NCBI RefSeq assembly: GCF_001293465.1
Contig: NZ_JSYZ01000003.1
Location: 133,860 to 197,859, forward strand
Source of the DNA: Pseudomonas asplenii
GTDB lineage: Bacteria > Pseudomonadota > Gammaproteobacteria > Pseudomonadales > Pseudomonadaceae
DNA: 64,000 nt
Direction: 5' to 3'
The notes under the pieces were generated by a model. That model was given only the letters and a program-made list of their open reading frames with translations. It ran no database searches and was not told where the DNA came from. The translations under genes were made by a program, and so were the position numbers. Of this stretch, positions 54,448-64,000 are shown one piece after another (position 1 is the first letter of the stretch; each line of letters opens with the position of its first letter).

Positions 54448-55286
54448 GTGATTCGTTTGTGAGCCTGCCGCATTCGTTCCTGGCCCCGGTCATCGAACTG
54501 GCTCGCCAGGCCGGCGAGGCGATCCTGCCGTTCTGGCGGGCTGATGTCGAAGTGATGGACAAGGCCGATGCCTCGCCGGTGACGGCCGCGGACCTGGCGG
54601 CGCATCACCTGATCGTCGCCGGCCTGAGCGCCTTGGCGCCGGATATCCCGGTGTTGTCCGAGGAAGACGCCGACATCCCCCGTGAGGTCCGTGCCGGTTG
54701 GCAGCGCTGGTGGCTGGTGGACCCGCTGGACGGTACCAAAGAGTTCATTTCCGGCAGTGAAGAGTTCACTGTGAACATTGCGCTGATCGAGCAGGGGCGG
54801 GTGGTGTTTGGCGTGGTTTCGATGCCGACCAGCGGTCGTGCCTATTTCGGCGGCGCCGGTCTGGGCGCCTGGCGCGCGGACCGCGGCCTGCCGCCCGAAC
54901 CGATCCGGGTGCGGACCCAGCCGCCGGCCGGTAACACGTTCACGGTGGTGGCCAGCCGTCGGCATTCCAGCCCCGAGCAGGAGCGGTTGCTGTCCGGGCT
55001 GAGTGCCAGCCTGGGTGAGCTGGAGCTGGCGAATATCGGCAGTTCGCTGAAGTTCTGTCTGCTGGCCGAAGGCGCCGCGGACTTCTATCCGCGCCTGGCG
55101 CCAACCTCCCAGTGGGATACGGCGGCGGCCCAGGGCGTACTGGAGGGGGCGGGCGGTGAAGTGCTGGAACTGAGCGGCGAGCGCTTCAGTTATCCGGCGC
55201 GGGAGTCGTTGCTCAATCCGTTTTTCCTGGCCTTGCCGGAGCAGGCGTTGTGGCGGGAGCAGTTGCCGAAGATGCCGCAGGCCTAG
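54444..55286 (+). CDS. cysQ: 3'(2'),5'-bisphosphate nucleotidase CysQ
   Basis: This 280-residue inositol-monophosphatase-fold enzyme removes the 3'-phosphate of PAP and PAPS, keeping sulfate assimilation running. The metal site is visible in EEDAD near residue 72 and VDPLDGTKEFISG near 92, with a later Asp in SQWDTAAAQGVLEGAGG. It is coupled to nudE. A long REPIN follows 14 bases after the stop. Confidence 0.94.
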   Translation: MSDSFVSLPHSFLAPVIELARQAGEAILPFWRADVEVMDKADASPVTAADLAAHHLIVAGLSALAPDIPVLSEEDADIPREVRAGWQRWWLVDPLDGTKEFISGSEEFTVNIALIEQGRVVFGVVSMPTSGRAYFGGAGLGAWRADRGLPPEPIRVRTQPPAGNTFTVVASRRHSSPEQERLLSGLSASLGELELANIGSSLKFCLLAEGAADFYPRLAPTSQWDTAAAQGVLEGAGGEVLELSGERFSYPARESLLNPFFLALPEQALWREQLPKMPQA

Positions 55287-55299
55287 ACGTTTTACTGAT

Positions 55300-55398
55300 T
55301 GTAGGAGCCGGGCTTGCCCGCGAACCGCCAGCGGCGGCCATCCGGAACGGTTTTGAATGGCCGCCTTTGGCGGTTCGCGGGCAAGCCCGGCTCCTACA
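55300..55398. repeat. REPIN forming a near-perfect 40-bp stem
   Basis: TGTAGGAGCCGGGCTTGCCC and its exact complement flank inner arms (CGCGAACCGCCA, GGCGGCCAT) that also pair, leaving a loop of about 18 bases. It is the best-preserved REPIN of the window. Confidence 0.92.
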
Positions 55399-55444
55399 GT
55401 GCGTGACAGGTTCGTTTTTTGAGGGTTGCAATTACAGGGGGCTT

Positions 55445-55900
55445 TCAGCGGTGCAGCACGTACTGGCCGCTGAAACGCACCGCCTCGTCTTCGCTGCCGA
55501 CATTCATCACCCGGGTCTCCAGGGTCAGCCGCGCCCGGCCGTAACGCTGGTAGGTGGCCAGGAATTTTTTCCAGACCTTCTCGTCCGGTGCCGCACAGAT
55601 CGCCTCGGCATCGCCGGTGACCGGCAGCGGGTAGCTGATCTGGCCCTCCTGGATCACGATGTGCCCGTCCGCGATACCCGCCTCGTGCAGGCTCAGGTGC
55701 AGCCAGCCCCAGCCGGCCAGCACCGCGCCGCAGTACAGGCTGCCGCCGAACATGGTGCTCTTGTGGTTGACGTTGGGTTCCAGCGGCAGCCACAGGCGCA
55801 GTTGTCCGCCCTCCCAGCCGCCGACCTTGAGCCCCATCTCGCGTGTCAGGGGAATGTCGTGGTGCAGGATGGATTCCAGGTAGTGGCTGTCGCGGTTCAT
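55445..55900 (-). CDS. YiiD C-terminal-type hot-dog thioesterase
   Basis: The 151-residue protein matches the thioesterase half of YiiD: MGLKVGGWEGGQLRLWLPLEPNVNHKSTMFGGSLYCGAVLAGWGWLHL, with the NHKSTMFGGS active-site segment. The acyltransferase half of E. coli YiiD is missing, as is normal in pseudomonads. The substrate is unknown. It is 22 bases downstream of the dctD stop. Confidence 0.85.
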   Translation of the reverse strand: MNRDSHYLESILHHDIPLTREMGLKVGGWEGGQLRLWLPLEPNVNHKSTMFGGSLYCGAVLAGWGWLHLSLHEAGIADGHIVIQEGQISYPLPVTGDAEAICAAPDEKVWKKFLATYQRYGRARLTLETRVMNVGSEDEAVRFSGQYVLHR

Positions 55901-55922
55901 GCAGTGACCTCTGTGGTGTGAT

Positions 55923-57317
55923 TCATTCGAGCTCCTCGCCGCCGCTGTGGCTGCCGCTGTCGAAGCTCAGGCCGTGTTTGCGCAGTTTGTCGTGCAGGGT
56001 CTTGCGCGGGATGCCGAGGGCTTCGGCGAGGCTGCGCAGGGAGCTGTGGGAGCGCGCCAGTTCGGCGGCGATCAGCGATTTCTCGAAGTGCTCGACCTGT
56101 TCGCTCAGGCCGCCAGCGCGATTGCCAACGGCGATCTGCGCATCGAGGCTTTCCGGGGCACTGTTGTCCAGCGCCAGTTCCAGGCCAAGGGCGAAACGCT
56201 CGGCGGCATTCTGCAGTTCGCGCACGTTGCCCGGCCAGCCGTGGCGCAGCAGCAGCGCCCGTTGCGCCGGCTGCAGGCCATGGGGCGGCAGGCCATGGCG
56301 GCCGCTGGCTTCGTCGGCGAAATGCTGGAACAGGACCAGCACATCCTCACCGCGTTCGCGCAGTGGCGGAATGCGCAGCGGCGCGACGTTCAGCCGGTAG
56401 TACAGGTCGGCGCGGAAGCGGCCCTGATCGGCGGACTGGCGCAGGTCCTCCTTGGTCGCGGCGATGATGCGGATATCCAGCGGGATCTGCTGGTTGCCGC
56501 CCAGGCGTTCGACCACCCGCTCCTGCAACAGGCGCAGCAGCTTGACCTGGACATCCAGGCTCATGCTTTCGATTTCATCGAGGAACAGGGTGCCGCCGTT
56601 GGCGAATTCGAACTTGCCGATCCGGCGTTTCTGCGCGCCGGTGAAGGCGCCCGGTTCGTGGCCGAACAACTCGCTTTCCACCACCGACTCGGCCAGGGCG
56701 CCGGCGTTGATCGCCACGAAGGGGCCGTTGCGCCGGTTCGACAGGTCATGCAGGGCACGGGCGACGACTTCCTTGCCGGCGCCGGTTTCGCCGAGGATCA
56801 GCACGTCGGCCTTGGTCGCCGCGAGCGCGCCGATCTGTTCACGCAGGCGCTGCATCTGCGGCGAGTGGCCGAGCAAGCGGGTCGCCAGTTGCTGGCGATC
56901 GCTCAGGGCCAGGCGCAGGCTGCGGTTGTCCAGCACCAGGCGGCGCAGGGCCAGGGCGCGGCGCACGCTGTCGAGCAGGGCATCGCTGGCGAAAGGTTTT
57001 TCCAGAAAGTCATAGGCCCCGGCGCGCATCGCCTGGACCGCCAGCGGCACGTCGCCATGGCCGGTGATCAGCAGCACCGGCAGCTCCGGGTCCTGGGCAT
57101 GCAGCTCGTTGAGCAGTTCGATGCCGTCCATGCCCGGCATGCGGATATCGCTGACGACCACACCCGGCCAGTCGCGCTCGATGCGCGCGGCCAGGCCACG
57201 GGCCTCGGCCAGCGGCAGGATCTTCAGGCCGGCCAGATCCAGGGTCTGGCTCAGGGCCTGGCGCAGGTGGGGATCGTCGTCGATCAGTACCACCTGGGTC
57301 TGGTGGTCGATATTCAT
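55923..57317 (-). CDS. dctD: Sigma-54-dependent C4-dicarboxylate response regulator DctD
   Basis: This 464-residue NtrC-type activator has a receiver domain (Asp57 in VVVSDIRMPGMDG), an AAA+ domain with Walker A GETGAGKE, the sigma-54 contact loop EPGAFTGAQ and Walker B GGTLFLDEIES, and a C-terminal Fis-type helix-turn-helix (SLRSLAEALGIPRKTLHDKLRKHG). It overlaps dctB by four bases. Target transporter genes are not adjacent here. Confidence 0.92.
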   Translation of the reverse strand: MNIDHQTQVVLIDDDPHLRQALSQTLDLAGLKILPLAEARGLAARIERDWPGVVVSDIRMPGMDGIELLNELHAQDPELPVLLITGHGDVPLAVQAMRAGAYDFLEKPFASDALLDSVRRALALRRLVLDNRSLRLALSDRQQLATRLLGHSPQMQRLREQIGALAATKADVLILGETGAGKEVVARALHDLSNRRNGPFVAINAGALAESVVESELFGHEPGAFTGAQKRRIGKFEFANGGTLFLDEIESMSLDVQVKLLRLLQERVVERLGGNQQIPLDIRIIAATKEDLRQSADQGRFRADLYYRLNVAPLRIPPLRERGEDVLVLFQHFADEASGRHGLPPHGLQPAQRALLLRHGWPGNVRELQNAAERFALGLELALDNSAPESLDAQIAVGNRAGGLSEQVEHFEKSLIAAELARSHSSLRSLAEALGIPRKTLHDKLRKHGLSFDSGSHSGGEELE

Positions 57318-59128
57318 ACACTCGAGTCCTCGGCCGGTTGCAGGCTGACGCCGGGGGCGCCGGCGCGCATCCGCAGGGTTATCAGGGCGCCGCCTTCACG
57401 GTGGTTGGCAAACAGCAGTTCGCCGCCGAAGGCGCGCATCAGGGAATCACAGATCGCCAGGCCCAGGCCGAGCCCCTGGGTGCGCGTCTTGGTGGTGTAG
57501 AACGGCTCGCCGGCGCGACCCAGGGCTTCCAGGCAGAAACCCGGGCCGTTGTCGCGAATGGTCAGGGTCACGCCTTCCGGCGATTCCTGGGCACTGAGCC
57601 ACAGCTTGCGCGGCGGGGCCTTTTCGGTCAGGGCGTCGAGGGCGTTTGCCAGCAGGTTGCCGAGCACCTGGCGCAACCGGGTTTCGCCGGCCTCGACCCA
57701 CAGCGCGGCGGCCGGCAGGTCGCGGATCAGTTCGACTTCCATCGCCCGTCGGCGCTTGGCCAGCAGGGCCAGGGCGTCGTCGAGCGCCGGCTGCAGGGCC
57801 ACGCTTTCCGGGGCATGCCGGTCGCGGCGGGCGAACGCGCGCAGGTGGGCGATGATCGACGCCATGCGTCCGGTCAGCTCGCTGATCAGCTTGAGGTTGC
57901 CGCGGGCGTCGTCGGTGCGCTGGTGATCGAGCAGCACCTCGGCGTTTTCCGCATAGCTGCGGATCGCCGCCAGTGGCTGGTTGAGTTCGTGGCTGATGCT
58001 TGCCGACATGGTGCCCAGGGCCGAAAGCTTGCCGGCCTGGACCAGGTCGTCCTGGGCGCGCACCAGTTCCTGCTGGGCATGCTCGCGCTCCAGTACTTCC
58101 TGCTTGAGTCGGCGGTTGAGGCCTTCCAGGTCGCTGGTCCGCTCGGCGACGCGCATTTCCAGTTCGCGGCGGGCCTTGGCCTCGAAGGCGATTCGCTCCA
58201 GGTAATGCCGCCGGCGCTGCATCATCAGCCCGAGCAGCAGCATCAGCACCAGCAGGGTCGCGCCGCCGACCGCGACGACGGTGCGCACGGGGCGATCGAT
58301 CAGCGTCCGCGGGGCGAGGATGCTGACGCTCCAGCCGGTTTCGTCGATCTGCCGGGTCTGGGTCAGCCAGGCCGTGGGGTTGAGGTTCAGCGGCTGCGGA
58401 TTGCGCGTCGGGTAGGGCTGGACGGCGGTGATGGCATCGCGTTCGTTGCCGTCCAGGGGGCGGGTCGCACGAAAGCGCCACTCCGCCCGCGAGGTCAGGA
58501 TCACCACGCCATTGTGGTCGGTCACCAGCAGTTGTTCGGGGGTCTTGCCCCAGAGGCTTTCGGTGTGGTCCAGGTCGACCTTGACCACCAGCGCGCCGAT
58601 CACCTTGTCGCCGTCGCGTACCGCCGCGGCGAAGAAGTAGCCACGCTTGCCCGAGGTGGTGCCGAGGCCGAAGAAACGCCCGAGGCGCCCGGCCATGGCT
58701 TCGCTGAAGTAGGGGCGGAAAGCGAAATTGCGGCCGACGAAGCTGTCGTGCTTGTCCCAGTTGGAGGCGGCCAGGGTCTTGCCGCTGGTGTCCATCAGGT
58801 ACATGACTTCGGCACCGGTCTGGTTGCAGATGTCGCGCAGCAAGCTGTTGGCGCTTTCCAGACGCAGGCTCTGGTCCGGCTCGGCGAGTACGGCGCGCAG
58901 GGCCGGCAGGTCGCCGAGGATCTGCGGCAGGACCTCGTAGCGGTGCAGGGTACCCAGCAGGTTGGCGACGTAGAGGTCGAGGGTCTGGCGATTCTGGCTC
59001 ACCAGTTCGCTGCGGTAGTAACGCTCGGCGAGATGTTCCAGTGGCCACAGCAGCGGCGCCAGGCACAGGAACAGCAGGGCCAGGCTGCGCCAGCGGGGTC
59101 TGCGGGGAATGGGTGGAGTCGTGATCAT
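57314..59128 (-). CDS. dctB: C4-dicarboxylate sensor histidine kinase DctB
   Basis: The 604-residue kinase has TM1 at about residues 15-32, a periplasmic double-Cache sensor (LMDTSGKTLAASNW, FRPYFSEAM) to about 280, TM2 (VVAVGGATLLVLMLLLGLM), a coiled coil, phospho-acceptor His380 (SISHELNQPLAAIRSYAEN) and the ATPase motifs NLLANALDAL, DNGPG and GLGLGLAI. The ATG at 59128 is chosen over a TTG at 59176. The kinase pairs with DctD. Confidence 0.92.
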   Translation of the reverse strand: MITTPPIPRRPRWRSLALLFLCLAPLLWPLEHLAERYYRSELVSQNRQTLDLYVANLLGTLHRYEVLPQILGDLPALRAVLAEPDQSLRLESANSLLRDICNQTGAEVMYLMDTSGKTLAASNWDKHDSFVGRNFAFRPYFSEAMAGRLGRFFGLGTTSGKRGYFFAAAVRDGDKVIGALVVKVDLDHTESLWGKTPEQLLVTDHNGVVILTSRAEWRFRATRPLDGNERDAITAVQPYPTRNPQPLNLNPTAWLTQTRQIDETGWSVSILAPRTLIDRPVRTVVAVGGATLLVLMLLLGLMMQRRRHYLERIAFEAKARRELEMRVAERTSDLEGLNRRLKQEVLEREHAQQELVRAQDDLVQAGKLSALGTMSASISHELNQPLAAIRSYAENAEVLLDHQRTDDARGNLKLISELTGRMASIIAHLRAFARRDRHAPESVALQPALDDALALLAKRRRAMEVELIRDLPAAALWVEAGETRLRQVLGNLLANALDALTEKAPPRKLWLSAQESPEGVTLTIRDNGPGFCLEALGRAGEPFYTTKTRTQGLGLGLAICDSLMRAFGGELLFANHREGGALITLRMRAGAPGVSLQPAEDSSV

Positions 59129-59200
59129 CGGGAATGCGCCGGTGGAGTCCGACGCATTATGGGGGAGGGCGCGCAATCAATAAATGACGTTTCGCCGGCC

Positions 59201-60085
59201 TCAGCCCTGTTCGGCAAGGCACTCGCGCAATGCCGTATGCCAATCCGGCTGGCTCACCTGCCATTCGCGCAACAGGCGGCTGCAGTCCAGGCGCGAGTTC
59301 AGCGGGCGGGTGGCCGGCGTCGGGTAGGCGCTCGACGGGATGGCCTCGAGGATCGCGCACGGCTTGTTCAGGGCCAGCAGCTGTTCGCCGATTGCCTGGG
59401 CGAAACCGAACCAGGAGGTTTCACCGCTGGCGGTCAGGTGGTAGGTGCCCCAGGCGCCGGCCTGGCCGGCCTGCCAGCGTTCGATCAGGGCGCGGGTGCT
59501 GTTGGCGATGGTCCCGGCCCAGGTCGGTGCCCCAACCTGGTCGGCGACGATGCGCAGTTCCGGTTTCTCCTGCAGCAGCCGCTGCATGGTCAGCAGGAAG
59601 TTGCGCCCGTGGCTGGAGTAGACCCAACTGGTGCGCAGGATCAGGTGCTGGCCCTGGGCTGCGGCGATGGCCCGCTCGCCGGTCAGCTTGCTGCGGCCGT
59701 AGACGCTCAGCGGGTTGGTCTCATCGTCCTCGGTGTAGGGCTCGGCCTTGCTGCCGTCGAACACGTAGTCGGTGGAGTAGTGAATCAGCGGTACGCCGAG
59801 GTCGGCGGCTTCCTGGGCGAGCACGCCCGGTGCCGTGGCGTTGATCGCGAAGGCCAGGTCCGGCTCGGACTCGGCCTGGTCGACGGCGGTATGGGCGGCG
59901 GCGTTGATGATCAGGCCCGGGCGGTGGGCGCGGACCTGCTGGCGAATCTGCTCGGGGTGGGCCAGGTCGAGCTGGTCGCGTCCGAGCACCACCAGTTGGC
60001 CGAGGTCGCCCAGACGTTTCTGCAGCTCGCGGGAGACCTGGCCATGCTGGCCGCTGATGAGGATTTTCAGGGGATATGTGCTCAT
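59201..60085 (-). CDS. rfbD: dTDP-4-dehydrorhamnose reductase RfbD (RmlD)
   Basis: The 294-residue SDR enzyme performs the last step to dTDP-L-rhamnose. It has a Gly-rich NAD(P) motif ISGQHGQVSRELQKRLG, the Thr of HYSTDYVFDG and the YxxxK pair in YGRSKLTGE. It is the last gene of rfbBACD and overlaps rfbC by four bases. Confidence 0.95.
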   Translation of the reverse strand: MSTYPLKILISGQHGQVSRELQKRLGDLGQLVVLGRDQLDLAHPEQIRQQVRAHRPGLIINAAAHTAVDQAESEPDLAFAINATAPGVLAQEAADLGVPLIHYSTDYVFDGSKAEPYTEDDETNPLSVYGRSKLTGERAIAAAQGQHLILRTSWVYSSHGRNFLLTMQRLLQEKPELRIVADQVGAPTWAGTIANSTRALIERWQAGQAGAWGTYHLTASGETSWFGFAQAIGEQLLALNKPCAILEAIPSSAYPTPATRPLNSRLDCSRLLREWQVSQPDWHTALRECLAEQG

Positions 60086-60627
60086 TCGAACAGATCGGCC
60101 TCGTGCAGGAGTTTACCGTTCTGATCCTTGGCCGAGAGCTGTGGAACCCCTTCGAATTCCCAGTCGATGGCCAGGGTCGGGTCGTCCCAGCGGATGGTGC
60201 GTTCGGCGCTGGGGGTGTAGTAGTCGGTGGTCTTGTAGAGGAATTCGGCGTAGTCGCTGAGGACCACGAAGCCGTGGGCGAAGCCTTCGGGCACCCACAG
60301 CTGGCGATGGTTTTCGCCGGACAGGCGCACGCCGACCCACTGGCCGAAATGCGCCGAGCTGCGGCGGATGTCGACGGCCACGTCGAGCACTTCGCCGGCG
60401 ATCACCCGTACCAGTTTGCCCTGGGTGTTCTGCATCTGATAGTGCAGGCCGCGCAGCACCCCTTTCTGGGAGCGCGAATGGTTATCCTGGACGAAATTCG
60501 GGTTCAGCCCCGTGGCTTCCTGAAAGGCCCGCGCGTTGAAGCTCTCGTAAAAGTAGCCGCGTTCGTCGCCGAAGACCTTGGGTTCAAGGATCACCACACC
60601 GGGCAGGCGTGTCGCAGTTGCCTTCAT
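60082..60627 (-). CDS. rfbC: dTDP-4-dehydrorhamnose 3,5-epimerase RfbC (RmlC)
   Basis: This 181-residue cupin epimerase carries [17 protein letters not shown], the active-site segment [18 protein letters not shown] (catalytic His) and [21 protein letters not shown]. It overlaps rfbA upstream and rfbD downstream by four bases. Confidence 0.96.
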   Translation of the reverse strand: MKATATRLPGVVILEPKVFGDERGYFYESFNARAFQEATGLNPNFVQDNHSRSQKGVLRGLHYQMQNTQGKLVRVIAGEVLDVAVDIRRSSAHFGQWVGVRLSGENHRQLWVPEGFAHGFVVLSDYAEFLYKTTDYYTPSAERTIRWDDPTLAIDWEFEGVPQLSAKDQNGKLLHEADLFE

Positions 60628-61502
60628 TGCTGTTTCTCTCCGGCGAGGGTGAACAGGTACTGTCCATAACCGGTCTTGCCAAAGTACCGGGCGCGTTCGA
60701 GCAGGTGTTCGCGGTCGATCCAGCCATTCTGGTAGGCGATTTCTTCCAGGCAGGCGACTTTCAGGCCCTGGCGATGCTCGATGGTCTGCACGTACTGCGA
60801 AGCCTCCAGCAGGCTGTCATGGGTGCCGGTATCGAGCCAGGCAAAGCCGCGGCCAAAGCGCTCGACCCGCAGGTCGCCACGCTTGAGGTAGGCATTGTTG
60901 ACGTCGGTGATTTCCAGTTCGCCGCGTGGCGACGGCTTGACCGCCTTGGCGATTTCGATGACATCGTTGTCGTAGAAGTACAGGCCGGTGACCGCGTAGC
61001 TGGATTTCGGCCTGGCCGGTTTTTCCTCGATGGACAGGGCACGACCTTCGTCGTCGAAGTCGATGACACCGAAACGCTCCGGGTCCTTGACCCAGTAGCC
61101 GAACACCGTTGCGCCTGCCGGCTGACGTGAGGCCCTTTGCAACTGCGTGCTGAAGGACTGTCCGTGGAAGATATTGTCGCCGAGGATCAGGCACACCGGA
61201 TCCTTGCCGATGAATGCCTCACCGATCAGGAACGCCTGGGCCAGGCCGTCCGGCGACGGCTGCTCGGCATAGCTGAAGTGCACGCCGAACTGGCTGCCGT
61301 CACCCAGCAGGTTGCGGTACTGCGGCAGGTCCTGCGGGGTGGAAATGATCAGGATGTCGCGAATGCCGGCCAGCATCAGCACCGAGATCGGGTAGTAGAT
61401 CATCGGCTTGTCGTAGATCGGCAGCAGTTGCTTGGATACCCCGAGGGTGATCGGGTGCAGGCGGGTGCCGGAGCCACCGGCCAGTACGATACCTTTCATC
61501 AT
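60624..61502 (-). CDS. rfbA: Glucose-1-phosphate thymidylyltransferase RfbA (RmlA)
   Basis: The 292-residue nucleotidyltransferase makes dTDP-glucose. The signature [18 protein letters not shown], then [16 protein letters not shown] and the LGDNIFHG metal-site segment are present. Two adjacent ATGs exist; 61502 overlaps the rfbB stop (ATGA) and is eight bases from AAGGAA, so it is preferred. Confidence 0.96.
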   Translation of the reverse strand: MMKGIVLAGGSGTRLHPITLGVSKQLLPIYDKPMIYYPISVLMLAGIRDILIISTPQDLPQYRNLLGDGSQFGVHFSYAEQPSPDGLAQAFLIGEAFIGKDPVCLILGDNIFHGQSFSTQLQRASRQPAGATVFGYWVKDPERFGVIDFDDEGRALSIEEKPARPKSSYAVTGLYFYDNDVIEIAKAVKPSPRGELEITDVNNAYLKRGDLRVERFGRGFAWLDTGTHDSLLEASQYVQTIEHRQGLKVACLEEIAYQNGWIDREHLLERARYFGKTGYGQYLFTLAGEKQQ

Positions 61503-62581
61503 GCCAACAATTCCTTGTGGTCGAGGGAGCCCAGGCGTTCGCCCTGGTAGCTGCCGTCCTGTACCCGGCGGCACCATTCCAGGTTCTCCAGGTACCACTG
61601 CACGGTCTTGCGCAGACCGCTTTCGAAGGTTTCTTCCGGGGTCCAGCCCAGTTCGCGTTCGATCTTGCCGGCGTCGATGGCGTAGCGCAGGTCGTGGCCC
61701 GGGCGGTCCTTGACGAAGGTGATCAGGTCAGCGTACCGCGCCACACCGGCCGGGCGGGCTGGCGCCAGTTCCTCCAGCAGGGCGCAGATACCACGCACCA
61801 CGTCGATATTCTTCTGCTCGTTATGGCCACCGATATTGTAGGTCTCGCCGACCACGCCATCGGTCACCACCTTGAACAGGGCGCGGGCGTGGTCCTCGAC
61901 GAACAGCCAGTCACGGACCTGCTGGCCGTCGCCATAGACCGGCAGCGGCTTGCCGGCCAGGGCATTGAGGATCACCAGCGGAATCAGCTTTTCCGGGAAG
62001 TGGAACGGCCCGTAGTTGTTCGAGCAGTTGGTCAGCAGCACCGGCAGGCCGTAGGTGCGATGCCAGGCGCGGACCAGGTGGTCGGACGCCGCCTTGCTCG
62101 CCGAGTAGGGCGAGCTGGGGGCGTACGGGGTGGTCTCGGTGAACAGGTCATCGACGCCATGCAGGTCGCCGTACACTTCGTCGGTGGAGATGTGGTGGAA
62201 GCGAAAGGCGCTTTTTTGCGGCTCGGCGAGCTTCGACCAGTAGCCGCGGGCGGCTTCCAGCAGGCTGTAGGTGCCGACGATATTGGTCTGGATGAAGTCC
62301 GACGGGCCGTCGATGGAGCGGTCGACATGGGACTCGGCGGCCAGGTGCATGATCGCGTGGGGCTCAAAGCGGGCCAGCACCGCGCTGACGGTAGCCTGGT
62401 CGACGATATCGGCCTGGACGAACTCGTAGCGGGTATCGGTCGCGATGCTGGTCAGCGACTCGAGGTTGCCGGCGTAGGTCAGCTTGTCGAGGTTGAGCAC
62501 CTCATGCTCGGTGTTGCGGATCAGGTGCCGAATCAGGGCGGAACCGATAAAGCCGGCGCCGCCGGTGACTAGAATACGCAT
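61499..62581 (-). CDS. rfbB: dTDP-glucose 4,6-dehydratase RfbB (RmlB)
   Basis: This 360-residue SDR enzyme forms dTDP-4-keto-6-deoxyglucose. NAD motif [30 protein letters not shown], the catalytic TDEVYGDL and [11 protein letters not shown] are intact. The ATG at 62581 matches family starts; the frame extends further upstream without support. It is the first gene of the rfb operon. Confidence 0.96.
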   Translation of the reverse strand: MRILVTGGAGFIGSALIRHLIRNTEHEVLNLDKLTYAGNLESLTSIATDTRYEFVQADIVDQATVSAVLARFEPHAIMHLAAESHVDRSIDGPSDFIQTNIVGTYSLLEAARGYWSKLAEPQKSAFRFHHISTDEVYGDLHGVDDLFTETTPYAPSSPYSASKAASDHLVRAWHRTYGLPVLLTNCSNNYGPFHFPEKLIPLVILNALAGKPLPVYGDGQQVRDWLFVEDHARALFKVVTDGVVGETYNIGGHNEQKNIDVVRGICALLEELAPARPAGVARYADLITFVKDRPGHDLRYAIDAGKIERELGWTPEETFESGLRKTVQWYLENLEWCRRVQDGSYQGERLGSLDHKELLA

Positions 62582-62766
62582 GTCGGTGTGCCTTTTCCTT
62601 AGACGGACATTCAGTTGATGCAGCATAGCTTGTGGGGAGGGAGGCAACGGTGCAAGTGCGATTGCTCCTGTATCGGTGCGGACTCTTCCTACTTTACTTC
62701 GCACTTGCGTATTGACGGCGCCGATGGCGATATAGACACCCGATAAAAACTTCAGGGAGTCGTTAC

Positions 62767-64000
62767 ATGTTGCTCGCCACGTTGATCCGCCGTGCCAGTC
62801 TGCCGAGCCCGAATGTCTCGATGTCTTCGGCGCTGCAACTGCTCGAGGAGCATTACGGACTCTCTGGAACCCTGCAGGCGCTGGGCAGCCAGCAGGACCT
62901 CAATTACAGGGTCGACAGTGACAAGGGTCGGTTCGTTCTGAAAATCTGCCATGGCGACTACGCCAGCCTTGAATTGCAGGCTCAGCACGCCGGGCTCGGG
63001 CACCTGGCCGGCCGCGACGGCCTGCGGGTACCGCGGGTGATCGCGGCGAACAATGGCCAGGACCTGCTGACCCTCGAGCTGGCCGGTCAGCCGCTGCATG
63101 TACGGCTGCTGGAGTACATCGAAGGCCAGTCGCTGACCCATCTCAAGCACCTCGGCCGCGAACTGGTGGTCGGCCTGGGACGCCTGTGCGGCGAGATGGA
63201 CCGGGCGCTGGCGGACTTCCAGCACCCTGGCCTGGAGCGCACCCTGCAGTGGGACCCACGGCACGCCGGGGCGCTGATCGGGCACCTGCTGCCGGTGATT
63301 CGCGACCCGCAGCAGCAGGCGGTCATCCGCGAGGCCGCGGCCCAGGCCGCGCGCCGTCTGCAACCGCTGGTGGACAAGCTGCCGGTACAGGCCGTCCACC
63401 TGGATATCACCGATGACAATGTGGTCTGGCGCCGTGATGCGCAGCGCCATTGGCAATTGCAGGGCGTGATCGACTTCGGCGACCTGAGCCGCACCTGGCG
63501 GATCGCCGATCTGTCGGTGACCTGCGCGGCGCTGCTGCATCATGCCGCGGACGACCCTTTTGTGATCCTGCCGGCGATCCAGGCCTATCATGCGGTCAAC
63601 CCGCTGCAACGGGAGGAGTGGCTGGCACTGTGGCCGCTGATCGTTGCCCGGGCCGCCGTATTGGTGCTCAGTGGCGAGCAGCAGGTCAGTATCGACCCGG
63701 ACAACCGCTACAGCCGCGACAACCTGGCTCATGAGTGGGAGATTTTCGAGGTGGCGACCTCGGTGCCGTTCGAATTGATGGAAGCGGCAATTCTCACCGC
63801 CGTCGGGCAGCCCCTGGAACCGGTCGCCAGCGAAGGCTTTGCGCCGCTGTTGCCGGGGCTGGTCGGGCGGGAGTTCGCGTTGATCGACCTGGGCGTGCTC
63901 AGCCCGCATTTCGAGGCCGGCAACTGGGAGCAGGAAGGCGCCGACCAGCGCCTGCTGGCCGAGGCCGCGACGTTGCACGGCCTGGCGGCCAGCCGCTACG
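62767..64000 (+). CDS. Aminoglycoside-phosphotransferase-fold N-terminus of a large class III aminotransferase fusion, cut by the window end
   Basis: The frame stays open from the ATG at 62767 (after CAGGGAG) to the last base, giving 411 residues. Residues 45-260 are an APH/choline-kinase-like fold with the catalytic loop [10 protein letters not shown] (His211, Asp213, Asn218) and IDFGDL (Asp236). In pseudomonads this N-terminus belongs to proteins of about 1,000 residues that add an M23 peptidase-like part and a C-terminal class III aminotransferase. The later domains lie outside the window and are assumed. It is divergent from rfbB. Confidence 0.8.
   Translation, partial: MLLATLIRRASLPSPNVSMSSALQLLEEHYGLSGTLQALGSQQDLNYRVDSDKGRFVLKICHGDYASLELQAQHAGLGHLAGRDGLRVPRVIAANNGQDLLTLELAGQPLHVRLLEYIEGQSLTHLKHLGRELVVGLGRLCGEMDRALADFQHPGLERTLQWDPRHAGALIGHLLPVIRDPQQQAVIREAAAQAARRLQPLVDKLPVQAVHLDITDDNVVWRRDAQRHWQLQGVIDFGDLSRTWRIADLSVTCAALLHHAADDPFVILPAIQAYHAVNPLQREEWLALWPLIVARAAVLVLSGEQQVSIDPDNRYSRDNLAHEWEIFEVATSVPFELMEAAILTAVGQPLEPVASEGFAPLLPGLVGREFALIDLGVLSPHFEAGNWEQEGADQRLLAEAATLHGLAASRY

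Noticed and set aside
57338..60124. 928-codon open frame antisense to dctB and rfbD
   Set aside because: Codon bias of the true genes keeps this frame open. It crosses the dctB-rfbD intergenic gap and has no recognisable domain.

Overview
The window is chromosomal DNA of a fluorescent-group Pseudomonas. It is GC-rich and densely coded, with REP/REPIN palindromes between genes. Its gene blocks (lsfA-ssu, tau, spuI/spuABCDEFGH, a che2-type cluster, rfb-dctBD-cysQ-nudE-yrfG) are classic Pseudomonas sets. In P. aeruginosa PAO1 the spu, che2, rml and dct blocks all lie near oriC, so this is probably an origin-proximal segment. I see no rRNA, tRNA, CRISPR array, prophage or complete insertion sequence.

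Bases 1-14.3 kb are a sulfur-scavenging region. After a small DUF6124 gene and a frameshifted NYN-domain gene come lsfA, ssuE, ssuADCB and ssuF on the minus strand (sulfonate uptake and FMNH2-dependent desulfonation). An OprD-type porin follows, then tauABCD on the plus strand (taurine uptake and dioxygenase) and a TetR regulator. Several of these proteins (SsuA, TauA, LsfA, SsuF, the porin) almost lack Cys and Met, a sulfur-sparing signature that links the porin to the same regulon.

Bases 14.3-25.2 kb hold the polyamine catabolism and uptake locus: divergent spuI, then spuABC (gamma-glutamylation route) and spuDEFGH (putrescine/spermidine ABC transporter). Bases 25.3-33.4 kb are an accessory mix: an HD hydrolase, two AraC-type regulators, an AhpD-like protein, a periplasmic Ntn acylase resembling the AHL acylase HacB, a DUF6436 thioredoxin-like protein, a lipase-like hydrolase and a hot-dog thioesterase.

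Bases 33.4-42.6 kb carry a compact minus-strand chemosensory operon (short MCP, cheY, a STAS protein, cheA, 4HB-type MCP, cheW, cheR, cheD, cheB), followed by a LuxR-type response regulator. Bases 42.9-47.9 kb contain a membrane protein with a 24-residue hydrophobic peptide downstream, a glycine-zipper protein, and a LodA/LodB-like pair: a CTQ quinoprotein oxidase with its flavoprotein maturase. From 48.1 kb onward come an FdhF/YdeP-like molybdoenzyme with fdhD, a LysR regulator, kbp (BON-LysM), yrfG, nudE, cysQ, a thioesterase, dctBD without a neighbouring transporter, rfbBACD (dTDP-L-rhamnose) and the 5' part of a large kinase-fold/aminotransferase fusion gene.

The most notable structural observations are two nearly identical 144/159-bp inverted-repeat elements (27.7 and 52.9 kb) that differ mainly in their centres, the single-base frameshift in the NYN gene, and an unexplained promoter-terminator pair just upstream of it.
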